Source: Dysidea avara (lineage: Eukaryota; Porifera; Demospongiae; Dictyoceratida; Dysideidae). Taken from it: a DNA stretch of 64,000 nt. Positions within the stretch are counted from its first letter, which is position 1; each line of letters begins with the position of its first letter. The stretch lies in contig NC_089278.1 in NCBI RefSeq assembly GCF_963678975.1, positions 10,381,479 through 10,445,478 of the forward strand, given 5' to 3'. The notes under the pieces are model-generated. The model ran no database searches. It had not been told where the DNA came from and saw nothing but the letters and a program-made list of their open reading frames with translations. The translations under genes were made by a program, and so were the position numbers. Shown here piece by piece: positions 1 through 12,100 of this stretch.

Positions 1-752
1 GCCACGTTTTTTCTATCTCTTGGACATTTTCTTAACCTCAACGTTTGTAACTGTTATTGGTAAATTACATTATACTTCATTTCCAACAGTCACCTGCCTC
101 TGTACTTGATTGCTGCATTCTGTAAGAAGATAGCTCGTTTGCTGCTAACAGCACCACCAAGAGGTAACAGTAATTCTGATAGGGCAACTGAATGACTGTA
201 CTAATAGGGATATTGATTGGTATGGTCACCGTGGTTAACCTGCTCAAAAGACATCCTAACTGTAAGGTTCTTATCCACAGGGCTCATCCACCATTAGGTA
301 CAGCAATATAACTTGTGTCTTAATTCAGAGTTATTTGCAGAAAGAATTCCAGAAGTGGACACTGACCCTTTTGATGCTGACTGTGATGATCCCAAGATGT
401 GCCATGCACTGGACAGTTGTCTCTGGGAGCTACAAGTACATTGAGATAGTACACGTTTGATTTGTATGATCTATAATTCAGACCCTCAAGTCTCACTATT
501 GTCCTAAAGTGACAAAATCAATCACTGAATTACTAGAACCAACCAATTTTCTTTCCAAACGTGAAGAAGAGTTGGCACCATATTTGGAGCTCACAGACAA
601 GGAGGTTAGTGATGCTGCTAGCTAGTATGTGTTAACAAAACATGGTACAGGTATTTGAGGAGATGCTTGAAATGAATGAAAAGCCATCCAACAACACACC
701 AAACATGGATACACTGTTCAGTTACATAAGAACAAAATACAATACTATTTGA
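1..752 (+). CDS. NOC4L: NOC4L, nucleolar complex protein 4 homologue, C-terminal part (5' end outside window)
   Basis: Five exons can be read: 90-163, 208-297, 341-435, 482-604 and 651-752, ending in TGA. They give HLPLYLIAAFCKKIARLLL, then NLLKRHPNCKVLIHR, then DTDPFDADCDDP...LDSCLWELQ, then the exon with SITELLEPTNFLSKREEEL, then a short tail. This order and wording match the C-terminal CBF/Mak21-type domain of NOC4, a nucleolar protein that works with NOP14 in 40S ribosome assembly. Bases 1 to about 57 probably hold the preceding exon (ATFFLSLGHF...), but its donor site is uncertain. Introns are 43-46 bp, typical of this window. The stop lies only 58 bp from the stop of FAM50 on the other strand, so the two genes are convergent. 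Identity is firm; the N-terminal half lies outside the window. Confidence 0.88.
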
Positions 753-810
753 TACAATGTACAAAGTATTATTCATCTGATTTATCAGACACCTGGATAA
801 TAACAAGAGA

Positions 811-3031
811 CTAATGATAAATGGCTTTACAACATCCAAAACTGACTGTGTATTTATCATATGACTTCTCTGGGTCATAAGGCTCCCATCTGCTAGCTGG
901 AAATATGTGCTTGTTACGCTCATACCAACTGCGAAGGACAACTTTGCCAGCATGAGACTATGAACATAGAAAAAAGCACTGTCAATACAGATTTTTACCT
1001 ACTGTGCACATCATAACATGTCCAATGGAAGCCCCTACTAATACAATACAAATACACGTACTTCATCCTTTTCAATGTGAGCATCATTCATTAGTCTCAC
1101 ATCATCATGGACATCAAAACTGAACAATGGTCCACTCTTGCCACGAGCTTTAGTCACAATGAAGTCATAAAACGAATGATGCTGTATATAACACAACTGG
1201 TAACCCCAGAATGTGCACTTCTTTAGCTCATACCTGAGGAATTATCAAGTCTTCTTTAATGTACATGAGGTTGTCAACACTGGCCACTCTAATTCATGAA
1301 ATGTTAGAAAGTACAAACAGACAAACTTTTTTAAACCTTAGTTCATTAAAATCCTTTCTTAAAGTTTCCAGGCACTTTTGAAGGAATTTATAAATTGTAT
1401 CACCCTTCTTCATCTAAAGCATTAGTCACATAATTCACAGGCACATGATTATAGGAAGGTCCTTACAGTGGTCATCCTACGATGGCCAGACCCATCCCAG
1501 TAACTGTAAGTGATAGCAATGTCTTCATCTGGGAGGTAATAAATGTTCAGTAGGTGACACAATTAATGAATCACTAACTCTTGATCTTTTCCTGTTGTGC
1601 TTTCCACTCATTAGCCAGCTTTTCTCTCTCATGTCTTTCCTTCTCCTGCAGGGATCTCAAAAAATACAAAATTATGCCCCAATACCATAAAACAATAATA
1701 TTCATGTAACAGAGAGAGAAATGTTTGTAAAATGTGTAAGGGGAAATTTTGCACTTTTATTCACAAAAATCCAGAAAAGACATATGGATGAGCTGCCATA
1801 ACCCATAACAATCAAGTGATACATGTAACCTATTCACGATTATATTTTCACGAAGTGTCATCACTTGCAAAATTTGACCTATACCATATTGTGTGCATAA
1901 GATCACAATTAACAGAATTACACCTCATAAGGAGAATAGATTGGATAATTCACTTCTTAATCCCATTTCTAGGTACAACGTGTACTGCTAGTGTATGACT
2001 ATCATTTACTATGGGGCACTCAAATAAGATTACCAATAGTTCCTTGCCATCTGTATTCAGGTATGTAATATACTAACAGTTGGCTCTCTGATGTATCAAT
2101 ACAATGAAATTGTCAACATAAAAATATTAACCAGAAATTCTAGTATAGAATCTTTTTAAGATATTAACCAATATAAAAAATCATGAATTTGACTTTTACT
2201 GATAATTAGGTAGGCCAATTCCAAATAAACAAGAGGGCTACTAATAACTAAACTATCACAGACCTCTCGGTCCCGGTCTGGAAGGAACGATGTATCCACA
2301 GTGGGGTTTTTACCAACTTTCTTCTTCTTTATTTGAATGATGACCTCCTCTTCTTCATGTTCATCTTCTTCGTCACCAAATGATAGCACTCTTGCCTCTA
2401 GCTTATCTTTCTTTCTTTTCAACCGAGACTTTCTTTCAGCTCTCCTACGAAGAAACAACATTAGGGGAAGGCCGGTCTTCTTGTAGATGGTATATTTTCT
2501 TTTGTATTCTATTCGTGTTGTACTGCAAAGCTTTTATTACTTTTGCTTTTTAGTGTGGAAATTTTCAACTTGAGTACAAAAGAAAACAATACCACCTGGA
2601 AACTAAAAGTACAGTATTGTTGTATTCTAACTTTTCTGCTTCGATCTGATTAGCAGCTAGTTGCTTCTCTCTTTCTCTGACCAAGTCCTCCTGCTTGGCC
2701 TTCATTTCATTCAGTGTAACAAGGCCTTAAGCAGTCACAGTAAAATCATTAATGCATGCATACACATCATGGTCCTACCAATTGTACTGCTTTTAAGCTG
2801 CTCTTCAACCGCATCATAGGTAGAGGAAAATTTGCTTGTGATGTTTTCAAATCTTGCAGCGTGTCCCTTTTTGATAATCAAGGTGGCAGTAAAGTCGTGG
2901 TGTGCATTATTTAGACATACCTCCGAAATTCGCTTTTTCATAAATTCAAACTCTTCTTTCGCTTGTTCCCGCTTCTTTAGCAGAGTAGCTGCCCTGTTAC
3001 CCTCTGATGCTGCCCCTTTGTAATGCGCCAT
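811..3031 (-). CDS. FAM50: FAM50/XAP5 family nuclear protein
   Basis: The minus-strand exons spell a full FAM50 protein: [20 protein letters not shown] at the start (ATG at 3031), [20 protein letters not shown], a Lys/Glu-rich coiled part, [20 protein letters not shown] (about 2260-2330), [20 protein letters not shown] (near 1600), [13 protein letters not shown] (near 1500), a [20 protein letters not shown] segment (near 1380), [15 protein letters not shown] (near 1265), [20 protein letters not shown] (near 1170) and [20 protein letters not shown], ending with TAG at 811. FAM50/XAP5 proteins are conserved nuclear factors associated with spliceosomes. All signature blocks are present in order, so the gene looks intact. 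The last about 15 residues after the PYDPEK block differ from vertebrates. The start codon is 128 bp from the stop of CPT1 copy A on the same strand. Confidence 0.92.
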
Positions 3032-3158
3032 GACAAGACAACCAACAATTTTTTAAAGAAATATACACAAAACCACAATCGATATATATTATTATATCAC
3101 GTGTACATGTATGGTGTGATGAACAGTCTGCCTGTGTTGTAAACTACGGTAATGATCG

Positions 3159-6100
3159 TTAAAGATTGTACAGCTCCCTCATGTCGTTTAGAGCTTTCCT
3201 TACTTGTTCCATCATGTGTTTTGAGTCAGTTGATGGGCAACTCTTTTTGGAATGCATAGAAAAAGTCACTAATTGAGAGAAGAAACTCAAGTAATACAGA
3301 CTTCATGTACTTAACAGTCTCACCATTGTCTTCACCATTCACAATGTATGATATGCCATAACCAGTTTCAGTTACTGCACCAAAACCTCCCAGCTGTGCA
3401 GTTCTATCTTCTTTGAAATATTTAGTTAGCTTGGTTGGTGTTTGAGACGTGGACAACTCAAAGGGAAGACTAAAGGACTACAAAAATAGTTAATAGAACA
3501 AGGAACAAATACAATATTGAATTAGGTACCTTGTGTTCAAATAGTTTTGGAAATGGTTTAATATTTAATCCCTTGGCAATGAGATAAAGACCAAACAGAT
3601 GTCTGTCAATTCCTAGTCCTCTCATAGCTTCAAATTTATATTGTTCTTGATAGCTACAAATAAAGCATTTTTAATGATATCGTCTGCAATAATGTACTCT
3701 TCTCTTACCCAATGGCCTTTTTCAATGCATTTTTCTTGTCTTCAGGTTTAGCAGAAGGATCATCAAACAACCTTGTAAACTGACAAGAGAATTCTGATAC
3801 AGGACGAATAGTCTCTGTACGTCCTTTATAAAACATCCTAAAATAAACTAGCTGATAAACACAGAGAATGTAATGCTCTATAGATGACTACCTAGTTGTG
3901 GCTGATTCATAAGTTTGGACATGCTTCTTGTGAACACGATAATAGGCAAGTTGAATGGCCATCTATGTATATTAAACAAACTAGAAGATTACAGTATAGG
4001 TACAACATATACCTGAAACCATCCATCAGGACTAAGTTTAGCCAACTTAGGTATCTGTTTTCCATAATCCATGACACTACAAGCCAAATCAGAATCAGTT
4101 ACCTAGAAATGAACACAATGTATGCAGTAGTATAGATACTAGCAATATAGCAAATACCATAGCTTCAAAATTTTTACGAGCAGCTGAGATGAAGTGTTCA
4201 TGATTGTCAAAACACCAGTACAGTCTGTGTGTATGTAGAGTTACAATTATATATTGTGTAAAGAATGCACACTCTTACTTGTTAGGTGGTTCAACATCAA
4301 TTTCACTCCATTCTTTTTCAATAATGTGCCCTTCTTCATCGTACTCTTCGTGGTGACCTATATACTCCCAAATCTGGGCGGTCACCTAAAGAAATGCCAT
4401 TAGATATATGCCAATTAAATAAACTACACTTACCGTAGCATCTAGTGCACTGTGCTCAACATTGGCACTGGTTCTGCCATTAGCATTGAAAGCATAGCTT
4501 ACTCCTTTATCCAGCCACCTGTTTATCATTTAACCCATGCAGTATTACCATCACTGCACACCATTAACAAACCTGTTACTTCCATTTCCAATAAAACAAT
4601 CATTAGCTCTTTCCGTTAGAGTCTGCACATTAACAATAATAACAGCCCATTTGAGTTTACAGTTTTATAAACTAACTTCTGGTTTGCTACCATCAAACAT
4701 AAGAACTAGCAAGCAAGAATCTATTGCTTCTAATGTAATCAGATTGGTGGGATTTTGAGCTAAAACTTCCCTTTGCTACAAGTAAAATTCATTATCACAA
4801 TAGGCAAGAGTTTAGTACTACTGACCTGTGCCCACACATCTCTATCTTGTGCAGTCAGTGCAGAAATAAAGTTATTATCTTCCTCATCTGATGAATAATG
4901 TTCATACACGCAATAAAAGCACACGGCTTAACACACCTCCTACACTATCGATTAGCTTTTTAAAGACTCTCTTCATCTGAGTGGGTGGCATTAGATTTCC
5001 CTTAGTATCAAATACATTGACCTTAAAGTACTGTCCTTTACTGAGGGAAACAGGACCATATTATTGTTCAACACAAAAAATATATAACATACCTGATGAT
5101 TACAACATGTCTACTGTGAGGATGTAGTTTCAGCTCATCACAGCTCTTATGTGGAATACGTGCACACCCAGTAGTGTATCTGAAATGTTATTAACATATT
5201 AAGGCAAGGATATGCACTCAACACAGCTCACTCAAAATAATGTCCACAAAAAGGGACTAAGTTCTTTCCAAGTGCATTGGGTAACTATAAATAATGCATA
5301 TAAGACTGGTAGAGTTTTACTGCCACACCAACATACTTTGCCTGCTTTCTCTTCCTTCCAAAATCTACATGTACATATTAGTATATTTACAGACACATGA
5401 AAGATAATACGAAATTCTCACTTTAAAGAAAAATATGTTCTCATTGCGGCTCTATCAATTTGATGTGGAGATTCAGCTTCCATAGAATCCAAAGCAAAAT
5501 AGTTAGAATTTACTGTTATACACAGTGATACATTGTGAGCCACAGACGTGTGTAAAAACTTACTCAATAAAGAGCTCCTCCCACGAAGGTAAACATATTC
5601 TATCCAGAGATCTGAACACCAGTTACGTGATCTCCAAGCCCTAGCACATAGGTATATGCAAGGTAAGTATGTGTGCCAGCTGTCATGTATGCTTACTGAA
5701 GGTATAGCATACGATGGATATAAGGTCCCTTTCCATTTAAAAACTCTTCCACTGCCTAACATAAGTCACATGTAATATGGCCTCATCTCATAAGCTCCAT
5801 CAAATACCTCCTCAGCTTCTTTGTACTCTTCATCACTCAAGAGTGGCTTTACAGTCACCAGGAACCTGCATGCATGTAGTTTGATTTTATGAAATCGTTT
5901 GATCACTTGTGTTTACCTTCTGCAAGTTGCCTTTAGAGGTGGGACTGGCAGGGTTGGTAGCATGTCTTGGTAACCGCGAATTCCAAGGTTCTTGCTGTTC
6001 ATCAACATTTTCAGACACACGGCCCATAACTGTAATAAATTGTAGGAGACTTGTTAATGCTAGTGTCTCTTATGAGATCAAAGGTCACCTACGTAATCAA

Positions 6101-6356
6101 GAAAGTTGGCCCTACCGATAAACCAGTGATCATAGGACAACAGAAGGCGTATAACCCTGATTCGTAGGAACGAAAGAAAGTACCAAATCGCGGACCCAAA
6201 CACAAATCCCATCACTGCCCAAGTAATTAACAGTGACCATCCGGGAGTGACCACTGGCAAACGATTGACCAAAACATCATCCTTCAATACTCCCCACATT
6301 GACAGTGACATGGCTAACGTGGCTCCTGCCACACCAGTCAGCAACAACATACCCAT
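3159..6356 (-). CDS. CPT1: CPT1-family carnitine O-palmitoyltransferase, copy A
   Basis: CPT1 moves long-chain acyl groups from CoA to carnitine at the outer mitochondrial membrane. The first exon gives MGMLLLTGVAGATLAMSLSM and a second hydrophobic stretch (WSLLITWAVMGFVFGSAIWY), matching TM1 and TM2, then [10 protein letters not shown]. Later exons carry [42 protein letters not shown]-type motifs, NVEHSALDAT with the catalytic histidine (near 4460), [29 protein letters not shown] and [16 protein letters not shown], ending at TAA 3159. Introns are about 45-80 bp. The usual roughly 45-residue regulatory N-terminus before TM1 is not visible; an in-frame TGA sits two codons upstream of this ATG, so it would need an upstream exon. 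It shares all recognised intron positions with copies B and C. Catalytic residues look intact, so the gene is probably active. Confidence 0.93.
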
Positions 6357-9136
6357 CTCTCACAAAGGTCACTCTCTTCGCGCGGTATGTGCTCACGTGA
6401 TCACGCGTGATTACATACTTGAAAGGACCGACAGTTTATGGACATTCTAGCTACAACTGCATATTTTCTTCATTATTCTCACTGCACTATGAATACTACC
6501 ATAAGATATTATCCAGGACAAGCATCCAAATATAGTACCCCCAACTGAGTCTAATAGATTGTGCCAAGAGTAACTGATATAAAAAATTATGAACTCTCGA
6601 TTGTACATTTCTTTGCTCAAGCTACAATGTCATTGCATACATGGTATGCATATACACTTCACTAGTATACAGTCGATAGATAGCTAAGTATACATAAATT
6701 GAACAGTGAGTCTACAATTAAGTTACACACAATGTCACATAGTTTACATATTGTCGTGTCTAATGACTACTCTTCCTTGCACATGGCAACATAACAATGT
6801 AGCCCACTCAGCTCCTTCAACACACACATGACTCAACTTTCCACAATAACGCTGAAGTGGCTGAATGTCTACTTATATTTGCAATATTTGGTCCTTCTTT
6901 ACAAAAGGGGTAAGTTTTATCATAGTAATTATCACAATGTACGTAGCTATACTTGTAAATTTTATTTTTGCTATAAAAATTATCAATGTACGCATTGTGC
7001 CTTATCTTTAACTACCAGCACACCTGTAAATAAATCAATTGTGCATTTTGTAGTAACTTACATGCAGGAATGGATGTGATAGAAATAATAGCAGCAGTAA
7101 TATAGCTAACGTATGCACAGATAGGAGTTCTTTTAACTTATCACGGTACTGTGGCTATAAATTATCTCTGGTCATACAAAATATCAAGTTTCTTGCTCTT
7201 ATACAATAAGTGATGGCATGGCAAAAGCTAAATTCACTCATTATTCAGAAAGGAAAAATCAGTACAATGTGGCTATACAGCTACCAGTTTTAACAATGGT
7301 GAATTAGTCTTTCAATCAAACAGGAAAAATGCTATATTTAAGTAGTGGCAATACAGCTACTAATTTATGCCATTTTTAACAGTGTTTGCAATCATTGCAA
7401 ATAAGACAAATGGTGGCTATAAATGGTTTCTTCCAAATTGGTCTCAAAATTGTACAATAGGTGGTGGTAAAGCAATTGCTGGCTATTATAGTAGGAGGAG
7501 GGGGGGTGGGGACCCCCCCCCCAACACACACACACTTTTATTGAGCAATGCTTGCAAGAAAAGATCAAGATACTCTAATAGAGCAGTCAGTTACTCTAAT
7601 AAAAGTCAACCACTATAATAGAAGTCACATTTATATTTGTTTCAACGCTACAAGTATTTACTTAATACATAGTGGAATAGTCTAAAATAGGTTCTCAGGG
7701 CTTTTAAAATATGAAAATTTTCCTGGGGGAAAGTCCCCAGACACCCATTAGAGAATAACAACCATATCTGTTGTATGTTTCAAATTCTACTGTATAAATT
7801 TTACTGGCAAATTAAAGTTGCCCCATCTCACTCTTTGGCCTGCTCAACTGCCCCTGGTATGCAAGACAGAAGCTAAGAATTTCAAACGTGAAATAATATT
7901 TAAGTAATCATGCAAATTTTAAAGGTGGTGGCAATCCTTATAAACAGGCCAATCTTGGCTATAAATGATCTCATCCAAATTGATCATACTGGTCATACAC
8001 ATTATTACAGGCTCTCATACAATAGATGGTGGCAAGGCAGTTGATGGGTAGGTGTTAAGGACATTATTCTTTGAAACAGGAAAAATGCAATGTGGCTACA
8101 ACTACTAAATGTTGTCAATTTTAACAGTGGTGTAAGAATTCCAGAAGCTAAGGATAAACCTTTCTAACAGGAAAAACAGCTGATAGCTCTACGGCTATGA
8201 ATTATTCTTTATAATTACTTTAAAAAACAGGACAAAATAAAGAATTATTATTATTCCTTGCAAAGAGTATTACACAGACCCTTGGCTCCATGCAGAAAGA
8301 TGAAGGAACTGAAACATGATTTCAGCTAACAAGCTTTTTTCCAAGCTACCCTTGCCACCGCCACCCATCACTGGCTCTCAACTGCTAGATACCTGGATCA
8401 CACCAACAACTGTGCTATGCATGCAAAGCACTCATGCTTTTTTTAGAGAGCTAGGGCACAACCATTTTGTGACTGCCACTTTTGATTTAACAACCTTTTC
8501 ACTGAATCAGAGATAATTTTACATACTGACTGTTGTATTAGAGCAACTGACTGTTCTATTAGAGTATTAGCTATACTTATATTTAAGCTCACCAGAGAGA
8601 AGCTGACAGAATTAGCAACACTCATTGCATCACTCTGTACAACTAATGTTGAAATGGGAGCAAGCACACATACTTGTTGAGACCCTTGTATACTGAGTAT
8701 TAACTGACTTAACATTATTGTGCCTATCCTTGACCTTGATTATGTGTCATGATTTTATTGGTATTACAGTGCATTCACTAAGTAAAAAATTGTAGTTCAG
8801 TAAAATTGTAGCTCTGGAGTACTTGAATTCAAAATTTTCATCCATAATTATAGTTGTAATACACAAATAACTGTGCAACTGAAACATCCATCCAACATGT
8901 GTTCTATTGGAAATTTCAACAAAACTCTGTATAGCTGAGCTTCTTTTATCTTGCTAACAACTATTACATCCTGATGACTACACAGCACAATTTATTAGTC
9001 TCACATGCAATTCAAGTGAAGACTGTACATTATGCATTACATTGTGATTTTATATTTCAAAGGCATTTCATGCTGTTACACTACTCACTGTTTTACTTAA
9101 CATTAAGTGTTATAAATGAAAGTTTTCAAGAAACTT
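6357..9136. other. Spacer between CPT1 copies A and B, no gene seen
   Basis: No convincing exon or RNA gene was found. The spacer is AT-rich and holds a G-run/C-run block near 7495-7525, dispersed CTCTAATAGAG-type repeats near 7575 and 8530-8575, and an almost perfect AC stretch near 7525-7535. The piece next to 6360 (ACGTGATCACGCGTGATTAC, 6391-6410) is rich in CpG and short palindromes and is where a promoter for copy A would sit. Open frames in this spacer are short and have no family resemblance that I recognise. Confidence 0.6.
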
Positions 9137-12100
9137 TTAAAGGTTGTAAAGCTCCCTCATATCATTCATTGCTTTCCTAATTTGCTCCAGCATGTGTGTT
9201 GAATCAGTTGACGGACAACTTTTCTTGGAGTGGACAGAACAATTTACTAATTAAAAATGTGTGCATAATTATAGGCACACAAACTGAAAGTAATCTCACC
9301 ATTGTCTTCACCACGTATTATATATGATATGCCATAGCCAGTCTCTGTCACTGTACCAAAACCACCCAGCTGACCGCACTTCTCTAGTTTGAAATACTTT
9401 GTTAACTTGGTTGGTGTCTGAGATGTAGACAACTCAAAGGGAAGACTAAATGACTATACAAGCAGTTAATAGAACAACAAGGAAGACGTACATCATACAC
9501 ATGCAGTTTAGAGGTACCTTGTGTTCAAATAGTTTTGGGAATGGTTTAACATTTAATCCCTTGGCAATGAGATAAAGACCAAACAGATGCCTGTCAATTC
9601 CTAGTCCTCTCATAGCCTCAACTTTAAATTGCTCTTGGTAACTATAAAAATGTTTAAACATTATTATGTACATGCCTTACTTAAAAGCCTTCTCTTACCC
9701 AATGGCCTTTTTCAATGCACTTTTCTTTTCTTCAGGTTTAGCAGAAGGATCATCAAACAACCTTGTAAACTGACAAGAGAACTCTGATACAGGACGAATA
9801 GTCTCTGTACGTCCTTTATAAAACATCCTAATTAAAATAAGTAGCTGATAAATACAGAGAAATGTAACACTAGATGACTACCTAGTCGTGGCTGATTCAT
9901 AAGTTTGGACATGCTTCTTGTTAATACGATAGTAGGCAAGTTGAATGGCCATCTGTATAAGTGTAAATCACACTTAGCTACTGAAGCAGTATGGAAATAT
10001 TATACTTGAAACCATCCATCAGGACTAAGCTTAGCCAACTTTGGTATTCGCTTTCCATAATCCATAGCACCACAAGCCAAATCAGAATTAGTAGCCTATT
10101 TTAATACCACATGGAGTATGAATACAAATGGACTTATAATCAATTTACCATAGATTCAAAATTTGTACGAGCAGATGTCAAGAAGTATTCATGATTGTCA
10201 AAATACCAGTACAGCCTTTGATGAGAGTTAAAATTAATGGCATTTTCCAGAAAAATCAGGCCAGCTTACTTGGAAGGTGATTCAACATCTATATCACTTT
10301 TTCCATCATCAATAATGTGGCCATTTTCATCATATTCCTCAATATAACTAGAGTATTCAAGAAGTTGTGAAATCACCTATAAACAAACAGTATAATTACT
10401 TGTAATATGAATTACATGTATAGCTACCGTTGCATCTAGTGCAGTATGCTCCACATTGATACCACTTCTGCCATTTGCACTGAAGACGAAATTAATCCCT
10501 TTATCAAACCACCTGTTACCAGTATCAGTTATACACACATAAACTGTGTAATTATATATACTGCTTACCTATTACTTCCGTTGCCAACAAAACAGTCATT
10601 GGCTCTTTCTAATAAAGTCTGCGTGTACAGATATTATAGGAGTAATCTATATAACAGTTTATCTTGCAGTCTAACCAACTGGCCTAACCAACCTCTGGTT
10701 TGTTATCATCAAGGGAACAAATTAACAAAGAAGAGTCAAGCGCATCTAATGTGATCAAATTGGTTGGGTTTTGGACTAGAATTTCTCTTTGCTAAAATCA
10801 AATATCCAGTGCATATACATACCACAGTAATCACTATACTGACCTGTGCCCACACATTTCTATCTTGTGCAGTCAGTGCAGCAATGAAGTTGTTGTTTTC
10901 TTCATCTGACAAATATTACAATACAGTAAATGTAGCTATATGCACTGATCTATGCATGCACACCTCCTGTAGCATCAACCAGTCTTTTAAAGATTCTCTT
11001 CATTTGAGTTGGTGGCATTAGATTTCCTTTATTATCAAATACAGTGACCTTAAAGAACTGTCCTTTCCTTTTAAAAAATACAGTTATACACATGATTTGA
11101 CCATACTAAAAAATTACCAAATAAGTACAATTCTTTTTATAGGTTTATAACTGCATGGTCAAATATCAAGTTGTGGGTATCAGGGGCGGATCCAGAGTCT
11201 GGAAAGAGGGGGGGGCACCTTGCTGAAAAAAGTTGAAGAGCAAAAAAAAAAAAAAAAAAGGTCACAACAATAATAGCTAGTTATCCTTTACCAAATATAT
11301 TATATCACGTATGTTATGTAAAATAAAATCCTATTTATAGCTTCCTAAGTAAGCTACACTTCCCCATGAACACTGACTGCTTTATTAGAGTGATTGGTGA
11401 TTGACTGCTCTATTAGAGTATCGATCTTATATACATAAGGGAGGGGGGCACGTGCCCCCTGTGCCCCCCCCCCCCCCCCTGGATCCGCCACTGGGTATTG
11501 AATTCCACAGAATCCACAAGCCAATTAAGATTTAATATACAGCTTTGCACATAGTATATATATTACAGTGGTACAAATTTTACTATTTTTGAATGTTATG
11601 CAAAACATGAAGACACACGGTAGTGTGTCGGCAGCCCAAGAAGCCGGCACGCCACACTGTGAGTATATTAACAGGAAGAAAGAAAATGTAATTTTCACAC
11701 CTATGTAGCTCTGTGATCCCTTATCTGATTGGAACCAAATTTGCTAGAGAAGTGCCGCCCAGTTAGGGGAGTCTACACACCAAATTTGAAGAAAATCACT
11801 CCAGCCATTTCCGAGATATGAGCAAACAAAATTTCGTTTTTTATTAATTTTTTTATTAATGCTTTACAGCACAAGTGCTGAGGGTCTGTAGGACACCAGG
11901 ACACCTGGTCCTACAGCCTGCTCAAAGACTTTAGCTACTTAAGGTGTGTTTGAAAAGTTGGAGAAAGGAGAAAAAATCCATGACTGGACCTAGGTAGCCT
12001 CGAACCTGCAGCCATCCGATTTACGCTCGAACTGTAACAAAAAATTTTGTCCAGGAAAAAATCGGTCCGGCCGGACCATTTTCAGTCGACCAAATTTAGT

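Noticed and set aside
7495..7535. G-run/C-run block as possible regulatory hairpin
   Set aside because: Simple low-complexity DNA; similar runs occur near 11215, 11465, 32865, 34970 and 46730 without consistent context.
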